A DNA stretch of 64,000 nucleotides from an uncultured Rikenellaceae bacterium (GCA_944326815.1 CALVFI010000006.1:1-64000), one strand, 5' to 3'; positions 44,150-52,462 are shown, counted from the first letter of the stretch. A program made the numbers and translations. The notes: generated from the letters alone by a model not told the origin.

Positions 44150-45505
44150 ATGAAAGCGGAAATCATTACCATCGGCGACGAAATCCTCATCGGACAAATC
44201 GTTGATACCAATTCAGCCTGGATCGCGCAACGACTTAATGAAGAGGGAGTTCAGGTCGTAAGTAAATGGTCGGTAGCCGACAATCGGGAGGCGATCATGG
44301 CGGCCGTAACGCATGCGCTCGATACTTCGGACATCGTAATCGTCACGGGAGGCCTCGGCCCCACGAAGGACGACATCACGAAAAAGACCTTGGCCGAGTT
44401 GTTCGGTTGCGGAATGGTCGAGCACCGGCCCACGTTCGAGTTGGTGGAGAAGACACTGCGGGCGCGCGGCATTGCATTCAACGAGTTGAACCGTGCTCAG
44501 GCGATGGTCCCGGAGTGTTGTACAGTACTGATGAACTACAACGGAACGGCCCCCGGAATGTGGTTCGAACAAGAACGAAAGGGCTCCTTGGATGAACCGT
44601 CCCGAGATTCCGAACAACAATCCGTCTCGAACGCAATGTCCGGTAGTAAAGAGACGCACCATGCAGTTCTGGTATCGCTGCCGGGCGTTCCCTTCGAGAT
44701 GAAGGCGTTGATGACGAACGAAGTACTTCCCCGTCTTCGGGCGCATTTCCATCTCCGGGCCATCGTGCATAAAACGATGATTACCTTCGGTTTGGCCGAG
44801 TCGGTATTGGCTACGACCATTGCTGATTGGGAGAATGCTCTTCCATCGTGGTTGCATCTGGCCTACCTGCCCAGCCCGTCGCAAATCCGTCTGCGTCTGT
44901 CGGCCTACGAGGTCGATGGCGGTGAAGCCCAACTGGAAATCGACCGGCAGTTCGCCGCTCTGGAGCGTATCATTCCGGCCTATGTGCTGGGGTATGGCGA
45001 GGCGACGGTCGCATCTGCAACGGCGGATCTGCTTATTAAAAAAGGGAAGACGCTCGCCGTTGCCGAGTCTTGCACCGGAGGGGCCATCAGCAGTCGTTTT
45101 ACGGCTATGGCGGGGGCGTCGTCTTACTTCTTATGTGGGGTTACTTCGTACAGTAATGAGGCCAAAGCCGATGTATTGGGGGTCAATCCGGAGGATATCC
45201 GGAAATATGGCGCCGTGAGCCGCGAGGTGGCCGAGCAGATGGCCTGCGGAGCACGTCGCATTTCGGGTGCGGACTATGCCATCGCGACCACCGGTATCGC
45301 AGGCCCTACGGGGGGTACGGAGGATAAACCGGTAGGCACGGTGTGGATGGCCGTTGCATATCCGGAGGGTGTCCTCTCCCGCAAGATGGTCTACGGAAAG
45401 TTGCGCGAACAGAATATCGAACGGGCCTCGGCCACAGCCATCAACCTGTTGCGGCTGGTACTAACCGGAGAGGCCGACACCCTGATAAATGAAGGATTGT
45501 TATAA
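44150..45505 (+). CDS. cinA: CinA family nicotinamide-nucleotide amidohydrolase
   Basis: This 451-residue protein joins an N-terminal MoCF-like domain (about 1-170; ITIGDEILIGQIVDTNS, TGGLGPTKDD) to a C-terminal PncC-type deamidase domain (about 290-440; AVAESCTGGAISSRFT, TTGIAGPTGGT). The MoCF part of such two-domain enzymes hydrolyses ADP-ribose-like compounds and PncC deamidates NMN for NAD recycling. The insert ERKGSLDEPSRDSEQQSVSN (about 143-162) looks like a strain-specific loop in the first domain. A purine-rich AAGGAGAGGAG lies immediately before the ATG, an unusually strong Shine-Dalgarno for this group. Confidence 0.93.
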   Translation: MKAEIITIGDEILIGQIVDTNSAWIAQRLNEEGVQVVSKWSVADNREAIMAAVTHALDTSDIVIVTGGLGPTKDDITKKTLAELFGCGMVEHRPTFELVEKTLRARGIAFNELNRAQAMVPECCTVLMNYNGTAPGMWFEQERKGSLDEPSRDSEQQSVSNAMSGSKETHHAVLVSLPGVPFEMKALMTNEVLPRLRAHFHLRAIVHKTMITFGLAESVLATTIADWENALPSWLHLAYLPSPSQIRLRLSAYEVDGGEAQLEIDRQFAALERIIPAYVLGYGEATVASATADLLIKKGKTLAVAESCTGGAISSRFTAMAGASSYFLCGVTSYSNEAKADVLGVNPEDIRKYGAVSREVAEQMACGARRISGADYAIATTGIAGPTGGTEDKPVGTVWMAVAYPEGVLSRKMVYGKLREQNIERASATAINLLRLVLTGEADTLINEGLL

Positions 45506-45524
45506 GAATAAATGTCCGGCTGTA

Positions 45525-45554
45525 TTGCGTTTTGTTAAAAAAGCCGTATATTTG
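45525..45554 (+). promoter_or_regulatory. promoter of the rpmB-rpmG operon
   Basis: TATATTTG (45547-45554) fits the -7 consensus, with TTG (45525-45527) 19 bases upstream. The leader to rpmB would be about 50 bases and contains no clear hairpin. Confidence 0.6.
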
Positions 45555-45611
45555 CACGCTCTTTACCCTCTATACGGAAAGGAGTAAACAGATAAAAAAT
45601 TACAAGGAACA

Positions 45612-45845
45612 ATGAAAGTCTGCGAAATCACAGGGAAAGTTGCTCTGGTGGGAAACAATGTCTCCCACTCGAACAAGAAGACCAAACGCCGCTTCAGTCC
45701 CAATCTGAAGACGAAACGTTTCTGGTCGGAAGAAGAGGGCAGATGGATTACTCTCAAGGTGTCCGCCGCCGGTATGAAAACCATCAACAAAAAAGGCCTG
45801 GCCAATGCTATGAAAGAAGCTGCTGCCGCCAAAATCATCTATTAA
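45612..45845 (+). CDS. rpmB: 50S ribosomal protein L28
   Basis: This 77-residue protein starts MKVCEITGKVALVGNNVSHSN and has the family KTKRRFSPNL and RFWSEEEGRW segments. It has only one cysteine, so it is the zinc-independent (C-minus) form. It is the first gene of a three-gene operon with rpmG and a DUF4295 gene. The size is usual. Confidence 0.97.
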   Translation: MKVCEITGKVALVGNNVSHSNKKTKRRFSPNLKTKRFWSEEEGRWITLKVSAAGMKTINKKGLANAMKEAAAAKIIY

Positions 45846-45846
45846 C

Positions 45847-45853
45847 AAGGAGG
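45847..45853 (+). promoter_or_regulatory. strong Shine-Dalgarno of rpmG
   Basis: AAGGAGG with a 6-base spacer to the ATG at 45860, beginning two bases after the rpmB stop codon. Noteworthy because most genes in this window lack such a site. Confidence 0.6.
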
Positions 45854-45859
45854 TAACAA

Positions 45860-46042
45860 ATGGCAAAAAAAGGGAACAGAGTTCAGGTGATTCTTGAGTG
45901 CACCGAACAGAAAGAGAGTGGCGTACCCGGCATGTCGCGGTATATCACCACCAAAAACAAAAAGAACACTCCCGAGAGGATGGAGCGTAGAAAATACAAT
46001 CCTTATCTGAAGAGAGTGACCGTTCACAGAGAAATTAAATAA
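45860..46042 (+). CDS. rpmG: 50S ribosomal protein L33
   Basis: This 60-residue basic protein, [18 protein letters not shown] and later [20 protein letters not shown], is a zinc-free L33: the two CxxC pairs of the zinc form are absent, with a single Cys14. It starts 14 bases after rpmB behind a full AAGGAGG. The next gene, DUF4295, begins 12 bases later. Confidence 0.96.
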   Translation: MAKKGNRVQVILECTEQKESGVPGMSRYITTKNKKNTPERMERRKYNPYLKRVTVHREIK

Positions 46043-46054
46043 TCTTAGGAAGTC

Positions 46055-46210
46055 ATGGCAAAGAAAGTAGTCGCAACGCTGAAAACCGGTACGGGAAAGA
46101 ACTTCACGAAGTGCATCAAGATGGTGAAATCCGAAAAGACCGGCGCTTATACCTTCAAAACCGAAGTGGTTCCCAACGAACAGATCAAGGAATTCTTCGA
46201 GAAGAAATAA
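46055..46210 (+). CDS. DUF4295 family small basic protein
   Basis: This 51-residue protein starts MAKKVVATLKTGTGKNFTK and ends EQIKEFFEKK. It is rich in Lys and matches the short DUF4295 family found in Bacteroidetes directly after rpmB-rpmG. The constant position and charge suggest a ribosome-associated role, but no function is established to my knowledge. It starts 12 bases after rpmG and precedes the operon's terminator. Confidence 0.88.
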   Translation: MAKKVVATLKTGTGKNFTKCIKMVKSEKTGAYTFKTEVVPNEQIKEFFEKK

Positions 46211-46246
46211 TTTTAGTGGATTAGGCCGCCTCTCTGGCGTCTTAAT

Positions 46247-46278
46247 ACAAAAGGCATCTCATAGGAGGTGCCTTTTGT
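46247..46278 (+). terminator. terminator of the rpmB-rpmG-DUF4295 operon
   Basis: A stem of about 14 bp (ACAAAAGGCATCTC with GAGGTGCCTTTTGT, one G-U pair) and a short loop, starting 37 bases after the last stop codon. Confidence 0.75.
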
Positions 46279-46320
46279 GTTTTCAGGCCGATCGTCACGC
46301 TGAATCCCGCAAAATTGTAC

Positions 46321-46328
46321 TATCTTTG
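46321..46328 (+). promoter_or_regulatory. -7 box (TATCTTTG) of ftsY
   Basis: Fits TAnnTTTG; transcription would start near 46335, about 25 bases before the ATG at 46360. rimO is likely on the same transcript. Confidence 0.55.
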
Positions 46329-46359
46329 TAAAATTCTACATTGAACAATATCTGAGACC

Positions 46360-47352
46360 ATGGGACTATTCGATATTTTCCGAAAAAAGAGAGAAGAGGA
46401 GCTGACACAGACCCCTGAACAAGCCGAAGCACAGAAACAGGAACTCAGTGCTGGACTGGAGAAGACCAAAGAGGGACTGTTCGGTAAATTGGCACGTGCA
46501 GTGGCCGGTAAATCCAAGGTGGATGATGAGGTGCTCGACTCCTTGGAGGAGGTACTTATCACTTCGGACGTGGGCGTAGAGACTACGGTGCGAATCATCG
46601 AGCGAATCGAGGCTCGGGTAGCCCGTGACAAATACATGAATGCTGCAGAACTTCAGCAGATTCTGCGTCAAGAGATTGCTGCATTATTGCTGGAGAGCGA
46701 CGGAGGAGAGGAGAACTTCGGCCTCGACGTCAAAGAGGGGACGCCCTACGTTGTGATGGTTGTAGGCGTGAACGGTGCAGGCAAGACCACCACGATTGGG
46801 AAACTCGCTGCACAGTTGAAAAAAGCCGGGAAGAAAGTGTATATCGGCGCAGCAGACACGTTCCGAGCCGCAGCGATCGATCAGTTGCAGGTGTGGGCCG
46901 ACCGTGCAGGAGCGACGATGATTCACCAGGAGATGGGGTCCGATCCCGCCTCTGTAGCCTTCGATACGCTACGCTCTGCCGTGGCCAATCATGCGGATGT
47001 GGTGCTGATCGATACGGCCGGCCGGCTGCACAACAAGATTAACTTGATGAACGAGCTGACCAAGATACGCAACGTGATGGCCAAAGTGATTCCCGACGCC
47101 CCGCACGAAGTGATGCTCGTACTGGACGGAAGCACGGGGCAGAATGCCTTCGAACAGGCCCGGCAGTTCACGCAGGCCACCAAAGTTACCTCGCTGGCCA
47201 TCACTAAACTCGACGGTACGGCCAAAGGCGGTGTGGTGATTGGTATCAGCGATCAATTCAAGGTGCCGGTACGGTATATCGGTATCGGCGAAGGAATCGA
47301 CCAGCTCAAGTTGTTCGACCGCAAAGAGTTCGTGGACGCATTGTTCGGATAG
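46360..47352 (+). CDS. ftsY: signal recognition particle receptor FtsY
   Basis: This 330-residue protein has a short acidic/charged start instead of the long A-domain of E. coli FtsY. The NG domain follows: G1 GVNGAGKTTTIGKLA, DTFRAAAIDQLQ, G3 DTAGRLHNK and G4/G5 TKLDGTAKGGV. It is the membrane-side GTPase that docks the SRP-ribosome complex at SecYEG. rimO begins 4 bases after its stop. Confidence 0.97.
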   Translation: MGLFDIFRKKREEELTQTPEQAEAQKQELSAGLEKTKEGLFGKLARAVAGKSKVDDEVLDSLEEVLITSDVGVETTVRIIERIEARVARDKYMNAAELQQILRQEIAALLLESDGGEENFGLDVKEGTPYVVMVVGVNGAGKTTTIGKLAAQLKKAGKKVYIGAADTFRAAAIDQLQVWADRAGATMIHQEMGSDPASVAFDTLRSAVANHADVVLIDTAGRLHNKINLMNELTKIRNVMAKVIPDAPHEVMLVLDGSTGQNAFEQARQFTQATKVTSLAITKLDGTAKGGVVIGISDQFKVPVRYIGIGEGIDQLKLFDRKEFVDALFG

Positions 47353-47356
47353 TCGC

Positions 47357-48658
47357 ATGAAAAAGAAAATCAACGTTATTACGCTCGGGTGTTCGAAGAA
47401 CGTTGTTGACTCGGAGCATATCATGGCCCAATTGCATGCGGCAGGATACACACTCTGTCACGACTCGGACTCGACCGATGCCAAGATTGTCGTAATCAAC
47501 ACCTGCGGATTTATCGGTGATGCCAAAGAGGAGTCGATCGAGATGATTCTCCGCTTTGCACAGGCCAAAACCGAAGGGTTGATCGACCGGTTGTACGTCA
47601 TTGGCTGCCTGAGCGAACGTTATCGGGAGGAGTTGCGCGACGAGATTCCGGAGGTGGACCGTTTTTTCGGAGTGCGGGATTTCAGCGAAATCGTCCGAGA
47701 ACTCGGGGCACAATGGAAAGAGGAATTGGTCGGCGAACGAATCCTGACAACCCCCAAGCACTACGCTTACCTGAAGATTTCAGAGGGTTGCAATTGGGGT
47801 TGTGGCTATTGCGCCATTCCTCTTATTCGCGGCAAACACTGTTCGGTCCCGATGGAACAACTGCTCGACGAGGCGCGGCGGTTAGTTGCCGGCGGAGTGA
47901 AGGAGTTGATGGTCATCGCGCAGGATACGACTTATTACGGAATGGATTTTTATGGAGAGCGGAAACTGGCGGAGTTGCTCCATGCCCTGTGCCGCATAGA
48001 GGGACTCGAGTGGATCCGGCTCCACTATGCCTATCCGACCCATTTCCCGGACGATGTTATCGAAGCCATCGCCACGGAACCCAAAATTTGCAAATATCTC
48101 GACATTCCGTTACAGCATATTTCGGACGCCCAACTCAAATCCATGCGTCGCGGGCTCACCAAAGCAGAGACCTATGCGTTGATCCGACGGCTGCGGCAAG
48201 CCATTCCCGACATCGCTATCCGTACGACCCTTCTGGTCGGCTATCCGGGCGAGACGGATCAAGATTTTGCCGAGCTGGAGGAGTTTGTCCGAGAAATGCG
48301 TTTCGAACGGCTGGGGGTATTCCCCTATTCGGAGGAGGAGGGTACCTATTCGGCCGAGAAGTTGAAAGATGACGTGTCGGAAGCCGTGAAACGGGCCCGT
48401 GCCGACCGGCTTATGGCGCTTCAGAACGACATATCGCGGGAGCTGAACATGGCGCGTGTGGGACGTACGGAAAGAATCATCGTCGACGGGCGGCAGGGTG
48501 ATTTTTACGTAGGACGTTCGCAGTACGATTCCCCTGAAGTCGACGAAGAAATTTTGGTTCCGACAACGGCCCGACGTCTTCGCTCGGGAAGTTTCTATCA
48601 GGTAAAAATCACGGGAGCGGAAGATTACGATCTTTATGCCTTGCCGGCAGAGGAATAA
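47357..48658 (+). CDS. rimO: ribosomal protein S12 methylthiotransferase RimO
   Basis: From the ATG at 47357 the protein has 433 residues; an earlier in-frame ATG lies inside ftsY and is rejected. The N-terminal UPF0004 domain has three cluster cysteines (C12, C50, C84). The radical-SAM cluster is C145-NWG-C149-GY-C152. A C-terminal TRAM domain (about 370-430) ends in YDLYALPAEE. It adds a methylthio group to Asp of ribosomal protein S12. The LGCSKNVVDSE start separates it from the tRNA enzyme MiaB. Confidence 0.95.
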   Translation: MKKKINVITLGCSKNVVDSEHIMAQLHAAGYTLCHDSDSTDAKIVVINTCGFIGDAKEESIEMILRFAQAKTEGLIDRLYVIGCLSERYREELRDEIPEVDRFFGVRDFSEIVRELGAQWKEELVGERILTTPKHYAYLKISEGCNWGCGYCAIPLIRGKHCSVPMEQLLDEARRLVAGGVKELMVIAQDTTYYGMDFYGERKLAELLHALCRIEGLEWIRLHYAYPTHFPDDVIEAIATEPKICKYLDIPLQHISDAQLKSMRRGLTKAETYALIRRLRQAIPDIAIRTTLLVGYPGETDQDFAELEEFVREMRFERLGVFPYSEEEGTYSAEKLKDDVSEAVKRARADRLMALQNDISRELNMARVGRTERIIVDGRQGDFYVGRSQYDSPEVDEEILVPTTARRLRSGSFYQVKITGAEDYDLYALPAEE

Positions 48659-48682
48659 TTTTGGATATTATCTTTTTTTTCT

Positions 48683-48690
48683 TAATTTTG
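48683..48690 (+). promoter_or_regulatory. -7 box (TAATTTTG) upstream of the coiled-coil/zapA pair
   Basis: Fits TAnnTTTG and lies 32 bases before the ATG at 48723. Confidence 0.45.
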
Positions 48691-48722
48691 AAGTGAAATA
48701 AAAAAACGTATTTTGGCTGTAT

Positions 48723-49010
48723 ATGTCCGAATCACCCGTAATTAAAACCATTAGGGAGAAAGTTCAACGTCTGATTGCAGACAACCGTATGCTTCGGGAA
48801 GAGTGTCGGAGACTTGGCGAGCAAAAAGACAAACTCCGGGTCGAAAAGCGGGAATTGGAGGCTAAAATCATCCGGTTGGAAAAACGTGTGGAGATTTTGG
48901 AACTTCGGGAGAGTATGGAGGGCAACAGCGAAAATGCGAAATTGGCGAGGGCACGCGTAAACCGTCTTATGCGGGAGGTTGACAAATGCATCGCCTTGTT
49001 GAACAGGTAA
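48723..49010 (+). CDS. small coiled-coil protein upstream of zapA
   Basis: This 95-residue, highly charged protein is predicted to be almost entirely coiled coil, with heptad-like Leu/Ile from about 5 to 65 (IKTIREKVQRLIADNRML onwards) and a second helix near the end. It has no signal peptide or membrane segment. Position directly before zapA, 19 bases apart, is conserved in Bacteroidetes and suggests a cell-division role, perhaps like ZapB. That is inference; the sequence alone does not prove homology with ZapB. Confidence 0.75.
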   Translation: MSESPVIKTIREKVQRLIADNRMLREECRRLGEQKDKLRVEKRELEAKIIRLEKRVEILELRESMEGNSENAKLARARVNRLMREVDKCIALLNR

Positions 49011-49029
49011 CAGCAGAGGGAAGATTGTC

Positions 49030-49320
49030 GTGGCACCGAAGTTGAACATAAAATTGAACATTGCCGGGCGAAGCTATCCTCTGAGCATAGATCGCGAGAA
49101 GGAGGAGAAATATCGTCGTGCGGAACGCGAAGTCAATGAGATGGTAACATTGTTCCGTTCCCGATTCCGGGCCGAAGACCAGGATTATCTGGCAATGGCA
49201 GCCCTGCAAATCGCGCGCGACAAAGTGGAACTGGAGATGAGCCGCAGCCTGGGAGACGATATAGATGCGCTGGTGGAGATAGATAAGGAGTTGGCAAGTT
49301 ACCTCGATACTTTGAAATAG
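49030..49320 (+). CDS. zapA: cell division protein ZapA
   Basis: This 96-residue protein starts at GTG 49030 (MAPKLNIKLNIAGRSYPLSI). The N-terminal beta-strand head with the IAGRSYPL pattern and the C-terminal long helix (about 45-95) match ZapA. ZapA binds FtsZ filaments at mid-cell and promotes ring bundling. The pair with the upstream coiled-coil gene and the downstream structured RNA plus rny matches the usual Bacteroidetes order. Confidence 0.85.
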   Translation: MAPKLNIKLNIAGRSYPLSIDREKEEKYRRAEREVNEMVTLFRSRFRAEDQDYLAMAALQIARDKVELEMSRSLGDDIDALVEIDKELASYLDTLK

Positions 49321-49572
49321 ATCGAAGTCCGTCTGTACCTCGGGAGTGTCGACAGAGAGATAAGCGAGGAGGGATAAGGAATAGGAGAGAGGGGGGGACG
49401 GAGAGGTACAGTACAAGAGGGGCCCGAGAGAAGGATAAGGAGGGGTAGGGAGAGAGAAGTGGCGCCAAAGAGAGAATCACAGTGAGACGGAATGGAGAGG
49501 GGGAGGCTGTGATAGCACACAGAGCGAAGAGATAAGGCCTGCAATACGGCAGGAATACATATAGGTTCTTTA
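49321..49572 (+). other. polypurine spacer after zapA
   Basis: This 252-base spacer has no gene. By direct count 132 of 160 bases at 49351-49510 are A or G on the plus strand, with repeated GGAGAG units and a run of seven G at 49391-49397. A small hairpin, CCTGC/GCAGG, is at 49538-49553. TAGGTTCT at 49562-49569 is a weak -7-like box for the RNA downstream. Confidence 0.6.
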
Positions 49573-49811
49573 CATATAAAAGAGTCTGGAATATGCCCGC
49601 ATAGATTCCTTTTAGCTTTGCGAAACTTAACATTTTACAAAAATTGGAGCTGTACTCGGTCTTTCAAAAACAGGCCTTAACCCTTTTAGGGTGCGCCCCG
49701 CTTCGGCAGGACGCCGTTGGACGTTTGCGAATGCGTTGCCGGAGGCTTCACACATGACGATTGGGAGATTCGTCAAACAGAAAAGGAGGTTCTATGCGGG
49801 CTTTTTATATG
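49573..49811 (+). ncRNA. ssrS: structured RNA, probable 6S (SsrS) RNA
   Basis: The two ends of this non-coding stretch pair to form a long closing helix: 49573-49581 with 49803-49811 (9 bp), 49595-49605 with 49791-49801 (11 bp, perfect), and 49608-49613 with 49781-49786 (6 bp). Inside are a large unpaired region, a hairpin ACCCT/AGGGT near 49680, a long GC-rich hairpin from GCTTCGGCA to TGCCGGAGGC, and GACGA/TCGTC near 49765. A rod with a central bubble is the 6S RNA plan, and ssrS lies next to zapA in many bacteria. The helix followed by five T would also terminate transcription. Exact ends are uncertain. Confidence 0.6.
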
Positions 49812-49868
49812 AAAAACGAAATTACGATATACTTTTTTAACTTTAATAATAACGAATACTGATAACCA

Positions 49869-51425
49869 ATGATTAGCACCGGAATAGCCGTATTGATCAG
49901 CGTTCTTGCTGCTGTGGTCGGGATCGGGGTCTACATAGTCGTTGCGAATGCTCTCTCCAAAAATACGGTGAAAGCACGCCGCGAGGCCGCGATCAAAGAG
50001 GCAGAGGCAGAAGGCGAAATGATCAAGAAGGAGAAGATCCTTCAGGCCAAGGAGAAATTTATTCAACTCAAAAGTGAGCACGACCGGATGGTGAATGAGC
50101 GGAACCAAAAGCTCAACCAACGGGAACAAGGCATCAAACAGATTGAAAGCAATCTGCAACAGCAACAGAATGAACTGGATCGCAAGAACAAGGAGATTGC
50201 CCAGGTCAAGGAGCAGATGGCCAATCATATGGCAGTTTTGGATCGTAAGAAAGAGGAGGTGGAAAAACTTATTCGCGAACAGAATGCTCGATTGGAGCAG
50301 ATTAGCGGAATGAGTAGCGAAGAGGCGAAAAACATCCTGATTGAAAACATGAAGGTCGAGGCGAAAGCCGATGCCGCCACCTATATCAACGAAACGATCG
50401 AAGAGGCTAAAATGACTGCCGGGAAGGAGGCAAAACGGATTGTCGTGCAGACCATTCAGCGTGTGGCGACAGAGACGGCCATCGAGAACTCCGTTACGGT
50501 ATTCAATATTGAAAGCGATGAGGTCAAAGGACGTATCATCGGCCGCGAGGGTCGCAATATCCGAGCATTGGAAGCTGCAACGGGGATTGAAATCATTGTC
50601 GACGATACGCCGGAGGCCATCATTCTCTCGGGATTCGATCCTGTTCGTCGTGAAATTGCCCGTCTGGCTTTGCACCAGTTGGTAACTGACGGACGTATCC
50701 ATCCAGCCCGTATTGAGGAGGTCGTAGCCAAGGTCCAGAAACAGATCGAGGAGGAGATTGTTGAAGTAGGAAAGCGTACGACAATCGATCTTGGCATTCA
50801 CGGGTTGCATCCTGAACTGATTCGTCTGATCGGCAAGATGAAATACCGTTCGTCCTATGGACAGAATCTGCTGCAACATTCACGTGAAACAGCCAATTTG
50901 TGCGGTATTATGGCGGCAGAGTTGGGCCTCAATCCCAAGATTGCTCGCCGCGCAGGTCTTTTACACGATATTGGCAAGGTGCCCGATGACGAACCGGAAC
51001 TTCCGCATGCAATCATCGGCATGAAACTTGCCGAGAAGTACAAGGAGAAACCTGAGGTTTGCAACGCCATTGGCGCCCATCATGATGAAATGGAGATGAC
51101 CTCGCTCATTGCTCCGATCGTACAGGTTTGCGACGCTATTTCGGGTGCCCGGCCGGGAGCCCGCCGTGAGGTGGTAGAGTCGTATATCAAGCGTCTGAAA
51201 GAGATGGAAGATATAGCGATGGCATATCCTGGAGTGATGAAGACCTATGCGATTCAGGCAGGCCGTGAACTGCGTGTGATTGTGGGAAGCGATAAATTAT
51301 CGGATCAGGAGGCAGATCAGCTGTCGCATGATATAGCTAAAAAGATCCAGGATGAAATGACCTACCCCGGACAGGTGAAGATTACCGTCATCCGTGAGAC
51401 AAGGTCTGTCAGCTACGCTAAGTAG
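49869..51425 (+). CDS. rny: ribonuclease Y
   Basis: This 518-residue protein has one N-terminal membrane helix (about 5-27) and a long coiled coil (about 35-150) rich in Glu, Lys and Gln. A KH domain carries [15 protein letters not shown]. An HD domain has the metal site around [12 protein letters not shown] and the second His pair [10 protein letters not shown]. It is the membrane-bound endonuclease that starts mRNA turnover in many bacteria. It follows the probable 6S RNA gene after about 60 bases. Length is typical. Confidence 0.96.
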   Translation: MISTGIAVLISVLAAVVGIGVYIVVANALSKNTVKARREAAIKEAEAEGEMIKKEKILQAKEKFIQLKSEHDRMVNERNQKLNQREQGIKQIESNLQQQQNELDRKNKEIAQVKEQMANHMAVLDRKKEEVEKLIREQNARLEQISGMSSEEAKNILIENMKVEAKADAATYINETIEEAKMTAGKEAKRIVVQTIQRVATETAIENSVTVFNIESDEVKGRIIGREGRNIRALEAATGIEIIVDDTPEAIILSGFDPVRREIARLALHQLVTDGRIHPARIEEVVAKVQKQIEEEIVEVGKRTTIDLGIHGLHPELIRLIGKMKYRSSYGQNLLQHSRETANLCGIMAAELGLNPKIARRAGLLHDIGKVPDDEPELPHAIIGMKLAEKYKEKPEVCNAIGAHHDEMEMTSLIAPIVQVCDAISGARPGARREVVESYIKRLKEMEDIAMAYPGVMKTYAIQAGRELRVIVGSDKLSDQEADQLSHDIAKKIQDEMTYPGQVKITVIRETRSVSYAK

Positions 51426-51453
51426 CACTAAAGCAATATCTAATTAAAGGGGG

Positions 51454-51487
51454 AAAGGGCGGCTTGTACAAGCCGCCCTTTTTTTTT
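51454..51487 (+). terminator. intrinsic terminator of rny
   Basis: A perfect 28-base palindrome with a GC-rich stem (AAAGGGCGGCTTGT and its complement) is followed by a long T-run. Confidence 0.92.
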
Positions 51488-51772
51488 GATCCTTCTTGGG
51501 AATATCTTTGTTTTGACGCGATGCGGGGATATCTCCAGACTCTTTCCCTGGAGTTCCCGATAGAGATAAAACCATGCGCTTCCGGGGACGATGGATGTTC
51601 GCTTCGAGCTTTCGTTGAGGGATGATTATTTCGACTTTCTGGTTTTATTATTCATCGAGGGTCCGTTGTGGATATGTGGATAAATGTTATATAACAAAGA
51701 GAGGGGTATACCATCCAACGGTATGCCCCTCTCTTTATCTGAACGATCACAGAAGATCGTTGCTATTTAAAT
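51488..51772. other. intergenic region with an orphan rightward -7 box
   Basis: No gene is seen. TATCTTTG at 51503-51510 fits the -7 consensus on the plus strand, but no plus-strand gene follows before the terminator at 51696-51736. A small hairpin CTCCAG/CTGGAG lies at 51532-51553. The region could encode a short RNA of about 220 bases. Confidence 0.4.
51696..51736. terminator. terminator hairpin after the FKBP gene
   Basis: A 17-bp stem (AAAGAGAGGGGTATACC with GGTATGCCCCTCTCTTT, one mismatch) and a 7-base loop, 36 bases after the minus-strand FKBP stop. It is nearly symmetric and could serve both strands. Confidence 0.75.
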
Positions 51773-52462
51773 TTACTGATTAGCTTCTACCGAATCAGCA
51801 GGAATAATGTCGATCAGTTCAACATCGAACACCAGCGCTTCATTAGGCTCGATACCAGCTTGAGGAATTCCTTGTTCGCCATATGCGAGTTCGGAAGGAA
51901 TATACAGCGTGATCTTACCCCCTTTGCCGACGAGTTTCATACCCTCGCCCCAACCTTTGATGACATGGTTGAGCGGGAATTCTACGGTATCTCCGCGACT
52001 TTCCGAAGAATCGAATACCTTACCGCTTTTCAGGCGACCCTCGTATACTACGCGAACTACGTCGGAATCGCTAACGGCTTTCTGCTCTCCACCGGCTTTG
52101 ATGATCTCATAAAGCAGACCACTTTCGGTCTTTTTTACATTCTTATTCTCTTTCTCTATCTTGTCGAGGAACTCCTGAGAAGCAGCTTTGTTGCGGGCCG
52201 GCTTGCGAACCATGAAATATTCACGCAAGAAAGACATGGCGGCCTCCTGGTCGATCTTCTCCTTATTATTTACGACATCTTTGATGGCAGCATACACGGT
52301 GTTGAGGTTCATCGTGCTATCCAGATTCTTGATATAGGCACCGCACTGAAGACCGGCTACATAAGCAAGCGAATCGGCCTCTGTTTTGAGGCTGGCAGAA
52401 CCGCCGCCGCAAGAACTAAACACGACAGCTGCGGCTGCTGCAACAATAAATAAGTTTTTCAT
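51773..52462 (-). CDS. FKBP-type peptidyl-prolyl isomerase lipoprotein
   Basis: This 229-residue protein has a lipoprotein signal (MKNLFIVAAAAAVVFSSC, lipid Cys18). A helical FkpA/Mip-type dimerisation region (about 25-105) comes next, then a C-terminal FKBP domain with VVYEGRLKSGKVFDSS, GWGEGMKLVGKGGK and PSELAYGEQG. It should assist folding in the periplasm or at the outer membrane. Length and layout match Bacteroidetes FKBP lipoproteins. A -7 box (TATGTTTG) is at 52528-52521. Confidence 0.92.
   Translation of the reverse strand: MKNLFIVAAAAAVVFSSCGGGSASLKTEADSLAYVAGLQCGAYIKNLDSTMNLNTVYAAIKDVVNNKEKIDQEAAMSFLREYFMVRKPARNKAASQEFLDKIEKENKNVKKTESGLLYEIIKAGGEQKAVSDSDVVRVVYEGRLKSGKVFDSSESRGDTVEFPLNHVIKGWGEGMKLVGKGGKITLYIPSELAYGEQGIPQAGIEPNEALVFDVELIDIIPADSVEANQ

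Noticed and set aside
49133..49633. 166-residue open frame through the polypurine tract (minus strand)
   Set aside because: Its Leu/Pro/Ser-rich product comes from the low-complexity CT strand and overlaps zapA and the structured RNA.
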